A stretch of DNA of 64,000 nt from JBMOMT01 sp049324835 (lineage in GTDB: Bacteria; Chloroflexota; Anaerolineae; CAYNKW01). The first letter of the stretch is position 1. Every line of letters begins with the position of its first letter. Where the stretch lies: assembly GCA_049324835.1 (NCBI GenBank), contig JBMOMT010000024.1, positions 51,569 to 115,568 on the forward strand. The letters run 5' to 3'. A program made the translations under genes and the position numbers. Below, piece by piece: positions 24,221-33,058 of this stretch. A model generated the notes under the pieces. That model did no database searches, was not told the DNA's origin, and saw only the letters and a list, made by a program, of their open reading frames with translations.

Positions 24221-25012
24221 ATGACATCTGATGTGGTGCTTTGTGAAAAATTCGATGGCGTGGCCACCGTCACGCTCAATCAACCGGCCACCCTCAACGC
24301 CATTACCATCGACACCCTGGACAGGCTGCGGCACATCGTCGATGACGTGGCCCGCGATCCCGACGTGCGAGCGGTGATCCTCACCGGCGCCGGACGAGGT
24401 TTTTGCTCAGGAGCCAACCTGATGGGTGGATCGGCGCAGACGCTTGCCAGCGGCGGCATGGGTGTACGCTCGATCATTCTGACCATGAACAACGTGCTGA
24501 TGGACATCGTGGAGATGGAAAAGCCGTGGCTGGCGGCGGTCAACGGGCCGGCGGTGGGAGCAGGTTGCAGTCTGGCGCTGGCTTGTGATCTGGTTGTGGC
24601 CGCCGAATCGGCCTATCTGGCGGCTGGTTTTGTCAAGGTCGGCATGGTGTTGGATATGGGTAGCACCTTTTTGTTGCCCCGATTGGTCGGTTTGCGCCGC
24701 GCAGCCGAGATGGCCCTGCTGGGCGAGCGGGTCTATGCCCCCCAGGCGGTGACACTGGGCCTGATCAACCGTGCCGCGCCCGACGACGCTCTGATGGATA
24801 CCGCTCGCGAGTGGGCGGCGCGACTGGCCGCCGGCCCCACGCTGGCCATCGGCGCCATCAAGCTGGGCCTGCAACGTGGCCTGACCGGCTCTCTGCGTGA
24901 CGCCCTTTATTGGGAAGCCATGATGCAATCGCTCGTGGCCCAAACCGAGGACGCCGCCGAGGGTTTCATGGCCTTTCTCCAGAAACGCCCCCCGGATTTT
25001 AAAGGCCGTTAG
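24221..25012 (+). CDS. Enoyl-CoA hydratase/isomerase family protein
   Basis: This 263-residue crotonase-fold protein has the oxyanion-hole segments GRGFCSGANLMGG and AVNGPAVGAGCSLALACDLVVAAESAYLAAGFVKVGMVLDMGSTFLLPRLVG. The usual catalytic Glu pair is not obvious: GMVLDMGS carries Asp where hydratases often have Glu or Pro. Isomerase or other crotonase activities are therefore possible. GGAGGG precedes ATG 24221. It belongs to the tetR acyl-CoA operon. Confidence 0.87.
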   Translation: MTSDVVLCEKFDGVATVTLNQPATLNAITIDTLDRLRHIVDDVARDPDVRAVILTGAGRGFCSGANLMGGSAQTLASGGMGVRSIILTMNNVLMDIVEMEKPWLAAVNGPAVGAGCSLALACDLVVAAESAYLAAGFVKVGMVLDMGSTFLLPRLVGLRRAAEMALLGERVYAPQAVTLGLINRAAPDDALMDTAREWAARLAAGPTLAIGAIKLGLQRGLTGSLRDALYWEAMMQSLVAQTEDAAEGFMAFLQKRPPDFKGR

Positions 25013-25085
25013 TGCGACACAAGTCGATTGGAAAGGCTGAAAGGGTTGCTTCTCAGCCTGTTTGCGCCTGGCATCGGAGGATTTA

Positions 25086-27158
25086 TTGGAAAGCCTCTTT
25101 TCCCCCAAGAGCATCGTCATCATCGGCATCTCGCCCCGGCCCGGCAATTTGGGTCAGGGGGTGTTGCTCAATCTGAGTGAGCATGGTTATCGCGGCCAGA
25201 TCTATCTGGTTGGGCGCGGCGGCCAGGAATACGCCGGCCTGCCGGTGCATCAGACGGTCGATCAACTGCCGCCGGGCATCGATCTGGCGGTGATTCTCAC
25301 GCCGGCCTCCACCGTGCCGGCCTATCTGGACGCCTGCGGTCGGCAAGGCATTCGCCGCGCCTGCATCGAGAGCAGCGGCTTTGGTGAGTTCACCGAGGGG
25401 GGGCCGGCCCTGGAGGCGCAGGTGGTGGAGGTGGCCCGCAAGTGGGGCATCCGTTTCACCGGCCCCAACGGCCTGGGCGTGATCAACCTGGCGGCGGGGG
25501 TGTGTGTGCCGTTTGCCCCTATGAGCCGCGACTGGGTGCGCCCGGGGCCGGTCTCGGTGCTGGCCCAAAGCGGCGGCCTCATCCAGCATGCGGCCAGTTT
25601 GCTCACCGCTGCCGGATTGGGCATCAACAAGGGCGTCAGCCTGGGCAACAAGGTCGATCTGAACGAGAACGATTTTCTGACCTATCTGCTGGACGACGCC
25701 AGCACCGAGGTTATCTGGCTTTATCTGGAAGGCCTGGCCGACGGTCGTCGGCTGATCGAGCTGGCCCGGTCGGCGTGCAAGCCGATTCTGCTGCTCAAGG
25801 CGGGGCGGGGCCAGGCCAGTCGAGAGATATTACGTTCCCACGCGGCGGCGCTGTCCAGCGACGACCGGGTGGTCAGCGCGGCGGCCCGCCAGGCCAACAT
25901 CATCCGCGTGGACGATTTCCGCGAGATGGTCAATCTCACGCGGGCCTTTCTTTTGCCGCCGATGCGGGGAAACGATCTGCTCATCTTTTCCCGCTCTGGC
26001 GGCACGGCGGTCATGGCTGCCGACGCTGCCGAGGCGCACGGTTTTTGTCTGGTTGAGGTGCCGCCATCGTTTCTGCAGCAGGTCCGCCGCTGCAACCGGG
26101 CCGATGTCATCACGCCCACCAACCCGATCGATTTAGGAGCCATGTTCGACGTCGACGCCTGGGTGCGTCTGCTCGAAGAGGGTATCCGCAGCCTGCACCC
26201 CCACGCGGCGCTGATGGCCTACATCTATACCCCCTCCTGGGAGGCCGATAAGGCGCGGCGTGTGGCAGAGGCCCTGCGCGACCTGGGCCGCCGCATCCAG
26301 ATACCGTTGTTGGTTTGTCCTACGGCCAAGGTAGAAGAGATCGACGCGCTGGAAAAGAGCCTGGGTTACCCGATCTTTCGTGAGGTGGGCGATACCATCC
26401 GGGCGCTGGCCGTGGCGCGCGATTGGCATGGCCGGGCAGACCGGTTTGGGCGCGAGGGTACCGCTGCTCCCATCACCAGGAGCGACGGCGATGTGCTGTG
26501 TCGACCCTGCACACTCGACGGGGCGTTGCGGTTGTTAGAGATGTATGGCGTTCAAACGGCGCCGTGGGCTGTGGCAGGCACAGTGGAAGAGGCGGCCGAG
26601 GCCGGCAAGCGGCTGGGCTACCCGCTGGTCTTGAAGGTGATCTCGGACGAGATCAGCCACAAGACCGACGTGGGCGGCGTGGCGTTGAATATCGTCGACG
26701 AGGCTGCGCTGCGTCATCGGTGGGCGGCGATAGAGGCCTCGATCCGGGCCTGTGCGCCGCAGGTGGTTCTCAATGGAATGCTGGTGCAAAAGATGATCGC
26801 CGGTGGGCGGGAGATGATCCTGGGCGCGCGGCGCGACGCCACCTTTGGGCCGGTGGTGCTGTTTGGTCTGGGGGGCATCTATGCCGAGGTGTTTGACGAT
26901 GTGAGCCTGCGTGTGGCGCCGTTGAGCCGTCTCGACGCCGAAGAGATGATCACCCAGGTGCGCGCCAGTCGGTTGTTGTGCGGTGTGCGAGGCCAACGAC
27001 CCGCCGATGTTGCAGCGCTGGTGGAGGCGCTGTTGAGCCTCTCGCAACTGATGGTCGAGCACGCTGAAATTTCAGAGATAGACATCAACCCGCTTCTTGC
27101 TCTGGAAAAGGGCGCGCTGGCTGCCGATGCGCGGGTCGTCGTCGCTCAAGGGTTATAG
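25086..27158 (+). CDS. Acyl/acetate--CoA ligase (ADP-forming), fused alpha-beta
   Basis: This 690-residue enzyme converts acyl-CoA, ADP and Pi into acid, CoA and ATP, or the reverse. The order is a CoA-binding domain (SIVIIGISPRPGNLGQG), ligase-CoA domains with ILRSHAAALSSDDR (the His motif phosphorylated in the family), and a C-terminal ATP-grasp domain (GYPLVLKVISDEISHKTDVGGVALNI, LVQKMIAGGREMILGARRDATFGPVVLFGLGG). TTG 25086 is chosen because GGAGG ends five bases upstream; the longer TTG start at 25062 lacks one. It probably couples acyl-CoA turnover by the cluster to ATP formation. Confidence 0.87.
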   Translation: MESLFSPKSIVIIGISPRPGNLGQGVLLNLSEHGYRGQIYLVGRGGQEYAGLPVHQTVDQLPPGIDLAVILTPASTVPAYLDACGRQGIRRACIESSGFGEFTEGGPALEAQVVEVARKWGIRFTGPNGLGVINLAAGVCVPFAPMSRDWVRPGPVSVLAQSGGLIQHAASLLTAAGLGINKGVSLGNKVDLNENDFLTYLLDDASTEVIWLYLEGLADGRRLIELARSACKPILLLKAGRGQASREILRSHAAALSSDDRVVSAAARQANIIRVDDFREMVNLTRAFLLPPMRGNDLLIFSRSGGTAVMAADAAEAHGFCLVEVPPSFLQQVRRCNRADVITPTNPIDLGAMFDVDAWVRLLEEGIRSLHPHAALMAYIYTPSWEADKARRVAEALRDLGRRIQIPLLVCPTAKVEEIDALEKSLGYPIFREVGDTIRALAVARDWHGRADRFGREGTAAPITRSDGDVLCRPCTLDGALRLLEMYGVQTAPWAVAGTVEEAAEAGKRLGYPLVLKVISDEISHKTDVGGVALNIVDEAALRHRWAAIEASIRACAPQVVLNGMLVQKMIAGGREMILGARRDATFGPVVLFGLGGIYAEVFDDVSLRVAPLSRLDAEEMITQVRASRLLCGVRGQRPADVAALVEALLSLSQLMVEHAEISEIDINPLLALEKGALAADARVVVAQGL

Positions 27159-27185
27159 TCGCTGTTTTTGCGACTTGTTTGCAAC

Positions 27186-27214
27186 TTGCCAAATCGGAGT
27201 GAGGGCGGTATAAT
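27186..27214 (+). promoter_or_regulatory. Promoter of the ferredoxin gene
   Basis: TTGCCA (27186-27191) and TATAAT (27209-27214) are 17 bases apart. The ~75-base leader that follows contains a hairpin at 27235-27266 (GGAAG/CTTCC closing arms, C-rich and G-rich inner arms). Confidence 0.75.
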
Positions 27215-27298
27215 CCCCGCGTCCAGAATATCGAGGAAGACCCCTCCACGACGTTGTGGGGCTTCCTTCCAATTCATGATAGGGAGGAGGTGAACCAA

Positions 27299-27487
27299 AT
27301 GGCGATGATGATCACCGAGGAGTGCATCATGTGTGGCGCGTGCGAACCCGAGTGCCCGGTGGGGGCTATTTCTGAAGGAGATGACACCTATGTCATCGAC
27401 CCCAACGTGTGTGTCGAGTGTGAAGGTTATCACGACGAACCACAATGTGCCTCCGTCTGCCCGTCAGATGCCATCGTGAAGGCCTGA
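27299..27487 (+). CDS. 2[4Fe-4S] ferredoxin
   Basis: The 62-residue protein has two iron-sulfur cluster motifs: CIMCGACEPECPVGAI, and CVECEGYHDEPQCASVCPSDAI with a longer loop between Cys residues, as in clostridial or Chromatium-type ferredoxins. It serves as a soluble electron carrier. ATG 27299 follows AGGGAGGAGG; the frame open from 27254 would put extra residues before the ferredoxin core. It is monocistronic, with its own promoter and a strong terminator. Confidence 0.92.
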   Translation: MAMMITEECIMCGACEPECPVGAISEGDDTYVIDPNVCVECEGYHDEPQCASVCPSDAIVKA

Positions 27488-27515
27488 TTACGGCTTTTAC
27501 TCGGAAAGAAAACAA

Positions 27516-27546
27516 ACCCGCTCTTCAAGAGCGGGTCTTTTTTTTT
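27516..27546. terminator. Terminator between ferredoxin and ROK kinase genes
   Basis: ACCCGCTCTT (27516-27525) and AAGAGCGGGT (27527-27536) form the stem, followed by C and nine T. It ends the plus-strand ferredoxin transcript; the opposite gene also stops just beyond it. Confidence 0.9.
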
Positions 27547-27559
27547 GTGGCGTTTGGGC

Positions 27560-28516
27560 TTACGCTTGCTGGCTCAACACCAGCGCCAGCGCGCCCAGCA
27601 GGCCCACGTCGTCGCCCAGGTCGGCGAGCACGATGGGGGTGTCGCGCCAATAGTGTTCGGTGATGCTCCGCGCGCGCACGATCTGGCGGGCCGGCTCCAG
27701 AAGGAGATCGCCGGCCTTGCTGACGCTGCCGCCGATGATGATCATTTCGGGGTTGAACAGATGGAGCAGGGTCACCAGGCCAAGCCCCAGGTAGGCGCCG
27801 GCCTGGGAGAACACGTCCATCGCCAGAGGATCACCCTCCTGGGCGGCCTGGTTCAGCAGCCTGGCGGTGATGGCCTCGGCGTTGCCCTGGGCCAACGCCA
27901 GGGCGCGGCTGCTTTCTCCGGCCAGAATGCGTTGCCTGGCGGCGCGGGCGATGGACGGCCCGGACGTCTGCGCTTCCAGGCAGCCAGGGCTGCCGCAGCC
28001 GCACAGCGGGCCATCGGGCCGAACCTTGATATGGCCCAGTTCACCCGCCAGTCCTTGAGCCCCCAGAAGCAGTTTATTGTCGACAATGATGCCGCCGCCC
28101 ACGCCGGTGCTGATGGTGATGTAGATCAGATGCCTTTTGCCCTGACCGGCGCCGAACCACTGCTCGGCCAGGGCAGCCAGGTTGGCGTCGTTACCGACCA
28201 GAGTGGGGATGCCCAGCCGCTGCTGGATGGTATCGCGCAGGGGATAGTTCTCCCAGCAGGGGATGTTGGGCGCTTCCAGCACCACACCGCGCCAGGGGTC
28301 CAGCGGCCCGGGGGCGGTCACTCCGATGTGCTCCACGGCGGTATCGGCCGGCCAGACCTGGCGGATGGCCCGCTCGATGCGGTCCATGACGGCCGCACTG
28401 CCTTCCTGTGGGGCGGTGGCATCGGCCACGCGATGGTAGATTGTGCCCTGGGCATCACACAAGGCGGCCCGGATCTGTGTGCCGCCAATGTCGACAGCGA
28501 TAAGGTAGGGCTTCAT
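27560..28516 (-). CDS. ROK family sugar kinase/regulator (glucokinase-like)
   Basis: This 318-residue protein begins with the phosphate-binding AVDIGGTQIRAALCD and contains TPGPLDP-like, VGNDANLAALAEQWFGAG and ISTGVGGGIIVD motifs. The zinc-binding loop is GHIKVRPDGPLCGCGSPGCLEAQTS. No N-terminal helix-turn-helix is present, so it is the kinase rather than the repressor type. Glucokinase is the most likely activity, though hexose specificity cannot be read. ATG 28516 is used; the extension to 28690 lacks family similarity. Confidence 0.88.
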   Translation of the reverse strand: MKPYLIAVDIGGTQIRAALCDAQGTIYHRVADATAPQEGSAAVMDRIERAIRQVWPADTAVEHIGVTAPGPLDPWRGVVLEAPNIPCWENYPLRDTIQQRLGIPTLVGNDANLAALAEQWFGAGQGKRHLIYITISTGVGGGIIVDNKLLLGAQGLAGELGHIKVRPDGPLCGCGSPGCLEAQTSGPSIARAARQRILAGESSRALALAQGNAEAITARLLNQAAQEGDPLAMDVFSQAGAYLGLGLVTLLHLFNPEMIIIGGSVSKAGDLLLEPARQIVRARSITEHYWRDTPIVLADLGDDVGLLGALALVLSQQA

Positions 28517-28625
28517 GCGTTTCGTTCGTTCCTTCGTTTGTGCGATGGTCGGCAGCCAGACGATGAACGTGTTGCCCTGATCGGTCTGACTCTTGATGCC
28601 GATGCCGGTGAAGTGGCCTCCTGGG

Positions 28626-30164
28626 TTATGGCTGCCGCCTGGGACGGTATTGAATGGCCTCTGCCAGGTGGGCCGTCTGAAGCTGTTCACTGCCGGCCAG
28701 ATCGGCGATGGTGCGGGCCAGTTTGAGAATGCGGTGATAGGCGCGGGCGCTCATGCCCAGTTGTTGCATGGCCGCCTTGAGCAGTGCTTTGCCGGTTTCA
28801 TCCACCGGGCAGAACTGGCGCACCTCGGCCGGGCCCATGTCGGCGTTGCATTGCAGGCTGGCGTTGCCGCGAGTGTCCAGATGTGCAAAGCGCTCTTGCT
28901 GGCGTTGACGCGCGGCCTCCACCCGCCGACGGATGGCGCTGCTCGATTCGCCCAGGCGGTCGTCGGATAGTTTGGTATATTCGACGCGCGGCACGTCGAC
29001 GTGGATGTCGATGCGGTCCAGCAGTGGGCCAGAGATACGTTTCTGGTAACGACTGACCATCGACAGGCCGCACGTGCAATTGTGGGTTGGATCGCCGTAC
29101 CAGCCGCAGGGGCAGGGGTTCATGGAGGCAATCAGCATAAAGTTGGCAGGAAACGATAACGCGCCTGCCGCGCGAGAAATGGTCACCACCCGATCTTCCA
29201 TGGGCTGGCGCAGCACCTCCAGCGTGCGCGTGCCGAATTCGGGCAGTTCGTCGAGAAACAGCACCCCCCGGTGGGCCAGCGATATCTCGCCGGGGCGGGG
29301 CCAGCGGCCGCCGCCCACCAGACCGGCATGGCTGATGGTGTGGTGCGGGGCGCGGAAGGGTCGATGCCGCATCATGGGTGTGTCGGGGGGCAGCAGATCG
29401 GCCACCGAGTAGATGCGGGTGATGTCGAGGGCTTCCTCCAACGTCAGGCGCGGCAGGATGGAGGGCATGGATCGAGCCAGCAATGTCTTGCCCGCGCCGG
29501 GTGGGCCGGTCATGAGCAGGTTGTGCCCACCTGCCGCTGCCACCTCCAGCGCCCGTTTGACGTGTTCCTGGCCCTTGATCTCGGCCATGTCACTGGCATA
29601 GGGCGCCATCTCGTCGACGTTATAGTTCAGGTCGGGTTTCAGCGGCGAGATGGGGGCAAAACCGTTGAGGTGCGCTACCAGTGAGGCCAGGCTGTTCAGC
29701 GGGATGACGTCGATGCCCTGTACCAGGGCTGCTTCTGGGGCATCCATCGCCGGCACGTACAACGAGCGGATGCCCTGCTCGCGGGCCAGGGAGGCCATGG
29801 GCAGCACACCGCTGACGTGGCGCAGGCTGCCGTCGAGGGAGAGCTCGCCGATAAAGAGGGCCTTTTCGTCCGGGGGAAAGAGCTGCTCCGAGGCCACCAG
29901 GATGCCCACGGCGATGGGCAGGTCGTAGGCCGGGCCTTCCTTGCGTAGGTCGGCGGGAGCCAGGTTGACGGTGAAGCGTTTGCTGGGGAAGAATAGGCCG
30001 CTGTTTTTTATCGCTGCCCGCACCCGTTCACTCGATTCGCGCACAGCGGCGTCGGGCAGGCCGACCAGCAGCAGGCCGGGCAGGCCACGGGACGTATCGA
30101 CTTCGACCTCGACGATGGTGCCTTCCAGGCCGACGATAGCGCAACTGGAGATTTTGGCCAGCAT
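28626..30164 (-). CDS. comM: YifB/ComM family Mg-chelatase-like AAA+ ATPase
   Basis: This 512-residue protein has an N-terminal Lon-protease-like fold domain (SCAIVGLEGTIVEVEVDTSRGLPGLLLVGLPDAAVRESSERVRAAI). The AAA+ domain follows, with Walker A TGPPGAGKTLLAR, HRPFRAPHHTIS, LDELPEF and a Cys cluster NPCPCGWYGDPTHNCTC. ComM is a helicase that promotes branch migration in natural transformation. The start is ATG 30164 behind AGGGGGAGGAAG; upstream frame extension crosses the promoter. Confidence 0.93.
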   Translation of the reverse strand: MLAKISSCAIVGLEGTIVEVEVDTSRGLPGLLLVGLPDAAVRESSERVRAAIKNSGLFFPSKRFTVNLAPADLRKEGPAYDLPIAVGILVASEQLFPPDEKALFIGELSLDGSLRHVSGVLPMASLAREQGIRSLYVPAMDAPEAALVQGIDVIPLNSLASLVAHLNGFAPISPLKPDLNYNVDEMAPYASDMAEIKGQEHVKRALEVAAAGGHNLLMTGPPGAGKTLLARSMPSILPRLTLEEALDITRIYSVADLLPPDTPMMRHRPFRAPHHTISHAGLVGGGRWPRPGEISLAHRGVLFLDELPEFGTRTLEVLRQPMEDRVVTISRAAGALSFPANFMLIASMNPCPCGWYGDPTHNCTCGLSMVSRYQKRISGPLLDRIDIHVDVPRVEYTKLSDDRLGESSSAIRRRVEAARQRQQERFAHLDTRGNASLQCNADMGPAEVRQFCPVDETGKALLKAAMQQLGMSARAYHRILKLARTIADLAGSEQLQTAHLAEAIQYRPRRQP

Positions 30165-30207
30165 GCCTCTTCCTCCCCCTGTGACTGATCGCGGTGAGCG
30201 CAGCGGT

Positions 30208-30236
30208 ATTATAGCACGGTGAGACGAGTGGAGCAA
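30208..30236 (-). promoter_or_regulatory. Promoter of comM
   Basis: TTGCTC (30236-30231) and TATAAT (30213-30208) are 17 bases apart on the minus strand, 44 bases before the comM start. Confidence 0.7.
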
Positions 30237-30246
30237 AACCAAAGGC

Positions 30247-30603
30247 TCAGTTCTTTTGGTTGTGGGCTGTCGAGCGAAGCGCCGCCTGATGGGTGAGGTC
30301 CAGGGCGCGTTGGAGCCCCACGGTGGGTAAAATCTCGCAGCCCCTGGCAGGCCGGATGTGCCAGCCCTTGGGGCCGAGGGTGATCTCGATCCAGAGCCGT
30401 TGGCTCAGGCTCTCTTCGGTCACGTCGACGAGAAGCATGCCTTTGTGGCGCTGTGGATCAAAAACAAAGTCGAGGAACACCACGTCCACGTCAGTATGGG
30501 CGTCGACAGGCTGAAAGGTATGGGGATCGAAATGTTTCAGTCGGTAGGTTTTCAGTTTGCTGCCCCTCAGAGCTCGTTCACCGATGGCCCACCACCAGGC
30601 CAA
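30247..30603 (-). CDS. Hypothetical protein, uncertain start
   Basis: The C-terminal ~100 residues of this frame look protein-like (RLKHFDPHTFQPV, VDVVFLDFVFDPQRHKGMLLVDV, WIEITLGPKGWHIRPARGCEILP), and the opposite strand offers nothing better. I do not recognise a family. No ATG or good ribosome site is in frame ahead of it; TTG 30603 inside the end of menA is a tentative start. It lies downstream of menA on the same strand and probably shares its transcript. It could be a small beta-rich protein of about 118 residues. Confidence 0.45.
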   Translation of the reverse strand: MAWWWAIGERALRGSKLKTYRLKHFDPHTFQPVDAHTDVDVVFLDFVFDPQRHKGMLLVDVTEESLSQRLWIEITLGPKGWHIRPARGCEILPTVGLQRALDLTHQAALRSTAHNQKN

Positions 30604-31483
30604 TGGAGAAAAGTAGACTGTAGACCAGTTCGAGGCGCGCCGTATCGGCCAGGGCCTTGTTGAGCGGTCGACCTTTCTGCTGCCATACGCCCTGGATCGG
30701 TGACCGCAGCAGGGGCAGCGACAGCCAGCAGAGCAGGGCAGACCAGGGCGCCACCCCCGCCCACCACAGGATCGGTGCTGCGGCGTAGGCCAGCCCCACC
30801 AGCAGCAGGTACTCGATCCGCGCTCCACGCTGGCCCAAACGCACGGCCAGCGTGCGTTTGCCCACGGCCCGATCGGTTTCGATGTCGCGCAGGTTGTTGA
30901 CCACCAAAATGGCCGTCGCCAAGAGGCCAACCGGCGCCGAGGCCCAGATCGCCGTCGCGCTCAGCGTGCGGGCCTGGACGTAATAGGTGCCGCAGACGGC
31001 CACTGGCCCGAAAAAGATAAAAACAAACAGATCACCCAGGCCGTGGTAACCCAGCGGAAAGGGCCCACCGGTGTAGGCGATAGCTGCTGCAACGGACAGC
31101 CCGCCGATGACGATAACCGGCCAGCCGCCCGCAGCGGCGAGGTAGAGGCCCAGCAGCGCCGCCAGCCCAAAGACCAGCCACATGCCACGCAGCACCTGTT
31201 GTGGCGTCAGCAGGCCGGCCTGTGTGACGCGCAGCGGGCCGAGCCGGTCGGTGGCATCGGCGCCTGTTTTGAAATCGAACACGTCGTTGGCCAGGTTGGT
31301 GCCGATCTGTAGCAGCAGTCCGCCTGTCAGCGCCGCCAGCGCCGGGCCTGGTCTAAAGCTGTCCTGGCTGAAGGCCGCTGCCGTCCCGACGATCACCGGC
31401 CCTATCACAGCCGGCAGCGTCCTGGGTCGCGCCGCCCATAACCAAACCTGTAGCCGGCCCGGCGAGTGAGTCTGTGGCGTCAT
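30578..31483 (-). CDS. menA: 1,4-dihydroxy-2-naphthoate polyprenyltransferase (MenA-like)
   Basis: This 301-residue UbiA-superfamily membrane enzyme attaches a prenyl chain to dihydroxynaphthoate in menaquinone synthesis. It shows WLWAARPRTLPAVIGPVIVGTA, the first Asp motif NLANDVFDFKTGADATDR, and the second RDIETDRAVGKRTLAVRLG, with about nine hydrophobic helices. ATG 31483 overlaps the stop of the upstream ABC permease by four bases (ATGA), so the transporter and MenA are translated together. A related UbiA enzyme is encoded at 36546-37439. Confidence 0.88.
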   Translation of the reverse strand: MTPQTHSPGRLQVWLWAARPRTLPAVIGPVIVGTAAAFSQDSFRPGPALAALTGGLLLQIGTNLANDVFDFKTGADATDRLGPLRVTQAGLLTPQQVLRGMWLVFGLAALLGLYLAAAGGWPVIVIGGLSVAAAIAYTGGPFPLGYHGLGDLFVFIFFGPVAVCGTYYVQARTLSATAIWASAPVGLLATAILVVNNLRDIETDRAVGKRTLAVRLGQRGARIEYLLLVGLAYAAAPILWWAGVAPWSALLCWLSLPLLRSPIQGVWQQKGRPLNKALADTARLELVYSLLFSIGLVVGHR

Positions 31484-32220
31484 TTGGCCTCCCGCCAGGG
31501 GCACAGCCGCCGATCCAATGCGTCGATGGCAAAATAGAGCGCCAGGCCCAGCAGGCTCATCGCCAGTACGCCGCTGTACATCTGGGGATACTTGAGCGCG
31601 CCCCAGGTTTCAGTGACGATGTAGTAGCCCAGGCCGCTGGTGGTGGCAAAACTTTCGGCGATGAACAGCACCGCCACTGCCGTGCCGACGCTGATGCGTA
31701 ATGCCGTCAGGACTGCCGGGATGGCCGCCGGCAAGTAGACGTAACGGTACAACGCTCGCCGCCCGGCGCCGATGCTACGCACCGAGAGGATCAGTTCCGG
31801 GCGCAGGTCAGCGGCGGCATCTCGCACGACGACCAGGATCTGGAAAAAGAGGATCAACGTGATGAGGAATATCTTGCTCAGATCGCCGGAGCCGAGCAAT
31901 ACCAAAATAACCGGCAAAAAGACGATCTTGGGGATGGGATAGACGATGTACAACAGCGGCGCCAAAATACGGTTGAGGGCGGCGATCTGTCCCAGTCCCA
32001 GTCCCAGTGGCACAGCGAGCAGCACCGAGAGCACGGTGGCGGCGATGACGCGCCAGGCGCTGGTCAGCAGGTGGCGGCCCAGATCACCCAAGATGTTCTC
32101 GCCAAAGGCCATCATCACCCGACCGGGCGGTGGAAAGACGGGGCGGTCGATGGCCCAGGAGAGCAACTGCCAGAGGATCAGTGTCAGTACCACGCCGATG
32201 GCCAGATCACGCCAGCGCAT
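31480..32220 (-). CDS. ABC transporter permease, SsuC/TauC/ThiX class
   Basis: This 246-residue membrane subunit has about six helices and the coupling motif SVRSIGAGRRALYRYVYLPAAIPAVLTALRISVGTAVAVLFIAE, characteristic of nitrate/sulfonate/taurine-type importers. ATG 32220 lies inside the end of the ATPase gene (14-base overlap), and its stop overlaps menA. The ligand may be aromatic, pyrimidine-like or sulfonate; it cannot be decided by eye. Confidence 0.87.
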   Translation of the reverse strand: MRWRDLAIGVVLTLILWQLLSWAIDRPVFPPPGRVMMAFGENILGDLGRHLLTSAWRVIAATVLSVLLAVPLGLGLGQIAALNRILAPLLYIVYPIPKIVFLPVILVLLGSGDLSKIFLITLILFFQILVVVRDAAADLRPELILSVRSIGAGRRALYRYVYLPAAIPAVLTALRISVGTAVAVLFIAESFATTSGLGYYIVTETWGALKYPQMYSGVLAMSLLGLALYFAIDALDRRLCPWREAK

Positions 32221-32992
32221 GATTGCCCTCCTCCAACAGTGTCCGCAGGTGGTTGCAGCAGGAAAAAAAGGCCTCGCTGGTGCGGTGGCCGGGCTGTCCG
32301 ACGCTCGGATTGTCGACGATGACCGTTTTACGGTTGGGTGGCCGGCCCAGCACCAGGATTTTACCCCCCATCGTCACGGCCTCTTCGATGTTGTGGGTGA
32401 CGATGACCGTCGTCAGGCCCTGCTCGGCGCGGAGCTCCAGGGTGAGGGCTTGCAGGTCTTTGCGGGTGAGGGCGTCGAGCGCGCCAAAGGGCTCGTCCAT
32501 GAGCAGCAGATCGGGTTGCAGGGCCAGCGTGCGGGCGATGGCCGTGCGCTGGCGTTGTCCACCGCTGATCTGGTTGGGATACTGCTGGGCCACGCCGTCG
32601 ATGTCAAGCCGTCGCAGCCACGAGTCCACGCGCTCGTTCAGCCCCAAGAGGTCCTCGTCGGCGGGGGTGTGGGTGCCGTCCGGCCCGTAAAAGCGGCGGA
32701 TTTTCAACCCCAGCGCGGCGTTATCCCAGACGGTGGCCCAGGGCAGCAGGCCGTAATCCTGCAAGATCAGGCCGGTGCGCGGGCGCGGGCGGGCCAATGG
32801 CCGGCCATCTACCCGCACCGAGCCGGCCGTCGGCTGGCGCAGGCCGGCCACGAGCATGAGCAGCGTCGTTTTGCCGCAGCCGCTGGGCCCGATGATGGCC
32901 CACGTTTCGTTGTGTGCCACACGCCAGTCCAAGTCTTCGAATATCGTTTCCCCGGAGGGGTAGGCGAAGGTCAGGTTGGTGATGGTAATCAT
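32207..32992 (-). CDS. ABC transporter ATP-binding protein, SsuB/TauB/ThiZ class
   Basis: This 261-residue ATPase has Walker A GPSGCGKTT, Q-loop GLILQDYGLLPWATVWDN, signature ISGGQRQRTAIAR, Walker B LLLMDEPFGALD and H-loop THNIEEA. These features place it in the nitrate/sulfonate/taurine importer class. Nine heptamer repeats lie just before it. It works with the permease and the binding protein encoded on either side. Confidence 0.9.
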   Translation of the reverse strand: MITITNLTFAYPSGETIFEDLDWRVAHNETWAIIGPSGCGKTTLLMLVAGLRQPTAGSVRVDGRPLARPRPRTGLILQDYGLLPWATVWDNAALGLKIRRFYGPDGTHTPADEDLLGLNERVDSWLRRLDIDGVAQQYPNQISGGQRQRTAIARTLALQPDLLLMDEPFGALDALTRKDLQALTLELRAEQGLTTVIVTHNIEEAVTMGGKILVLGRPPNRKTVIVDNPSVGQPGHRTSEAFFSCCNHLRTLLEEGNHALA

Positions 32993-33055
32993 GTCAGGTG
33001 TCAGGCGTCAAACGTCAAACGTCAAACGTCAAGCGTCAAACGTCAGGCGTCGGGC
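32993..33055. repeat. Nine tandem 7-bp repeats
   Basis: Units of the form GTCAAAC or GTCAGGC repeat nine times without interruption. They fill the 66-base gap between the binding-protein stop and the ATPase start. They fall upstream of the ATPase start codon, where the ribosome site would be expected. Confidence 0.85.
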
Positions 33056-33058
33056 GTT

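Noticed and set aside
32993..33055. CRISPR or iteron-like array
   Set aside because: Seven-base units without spacers, and no replication gene nearby.
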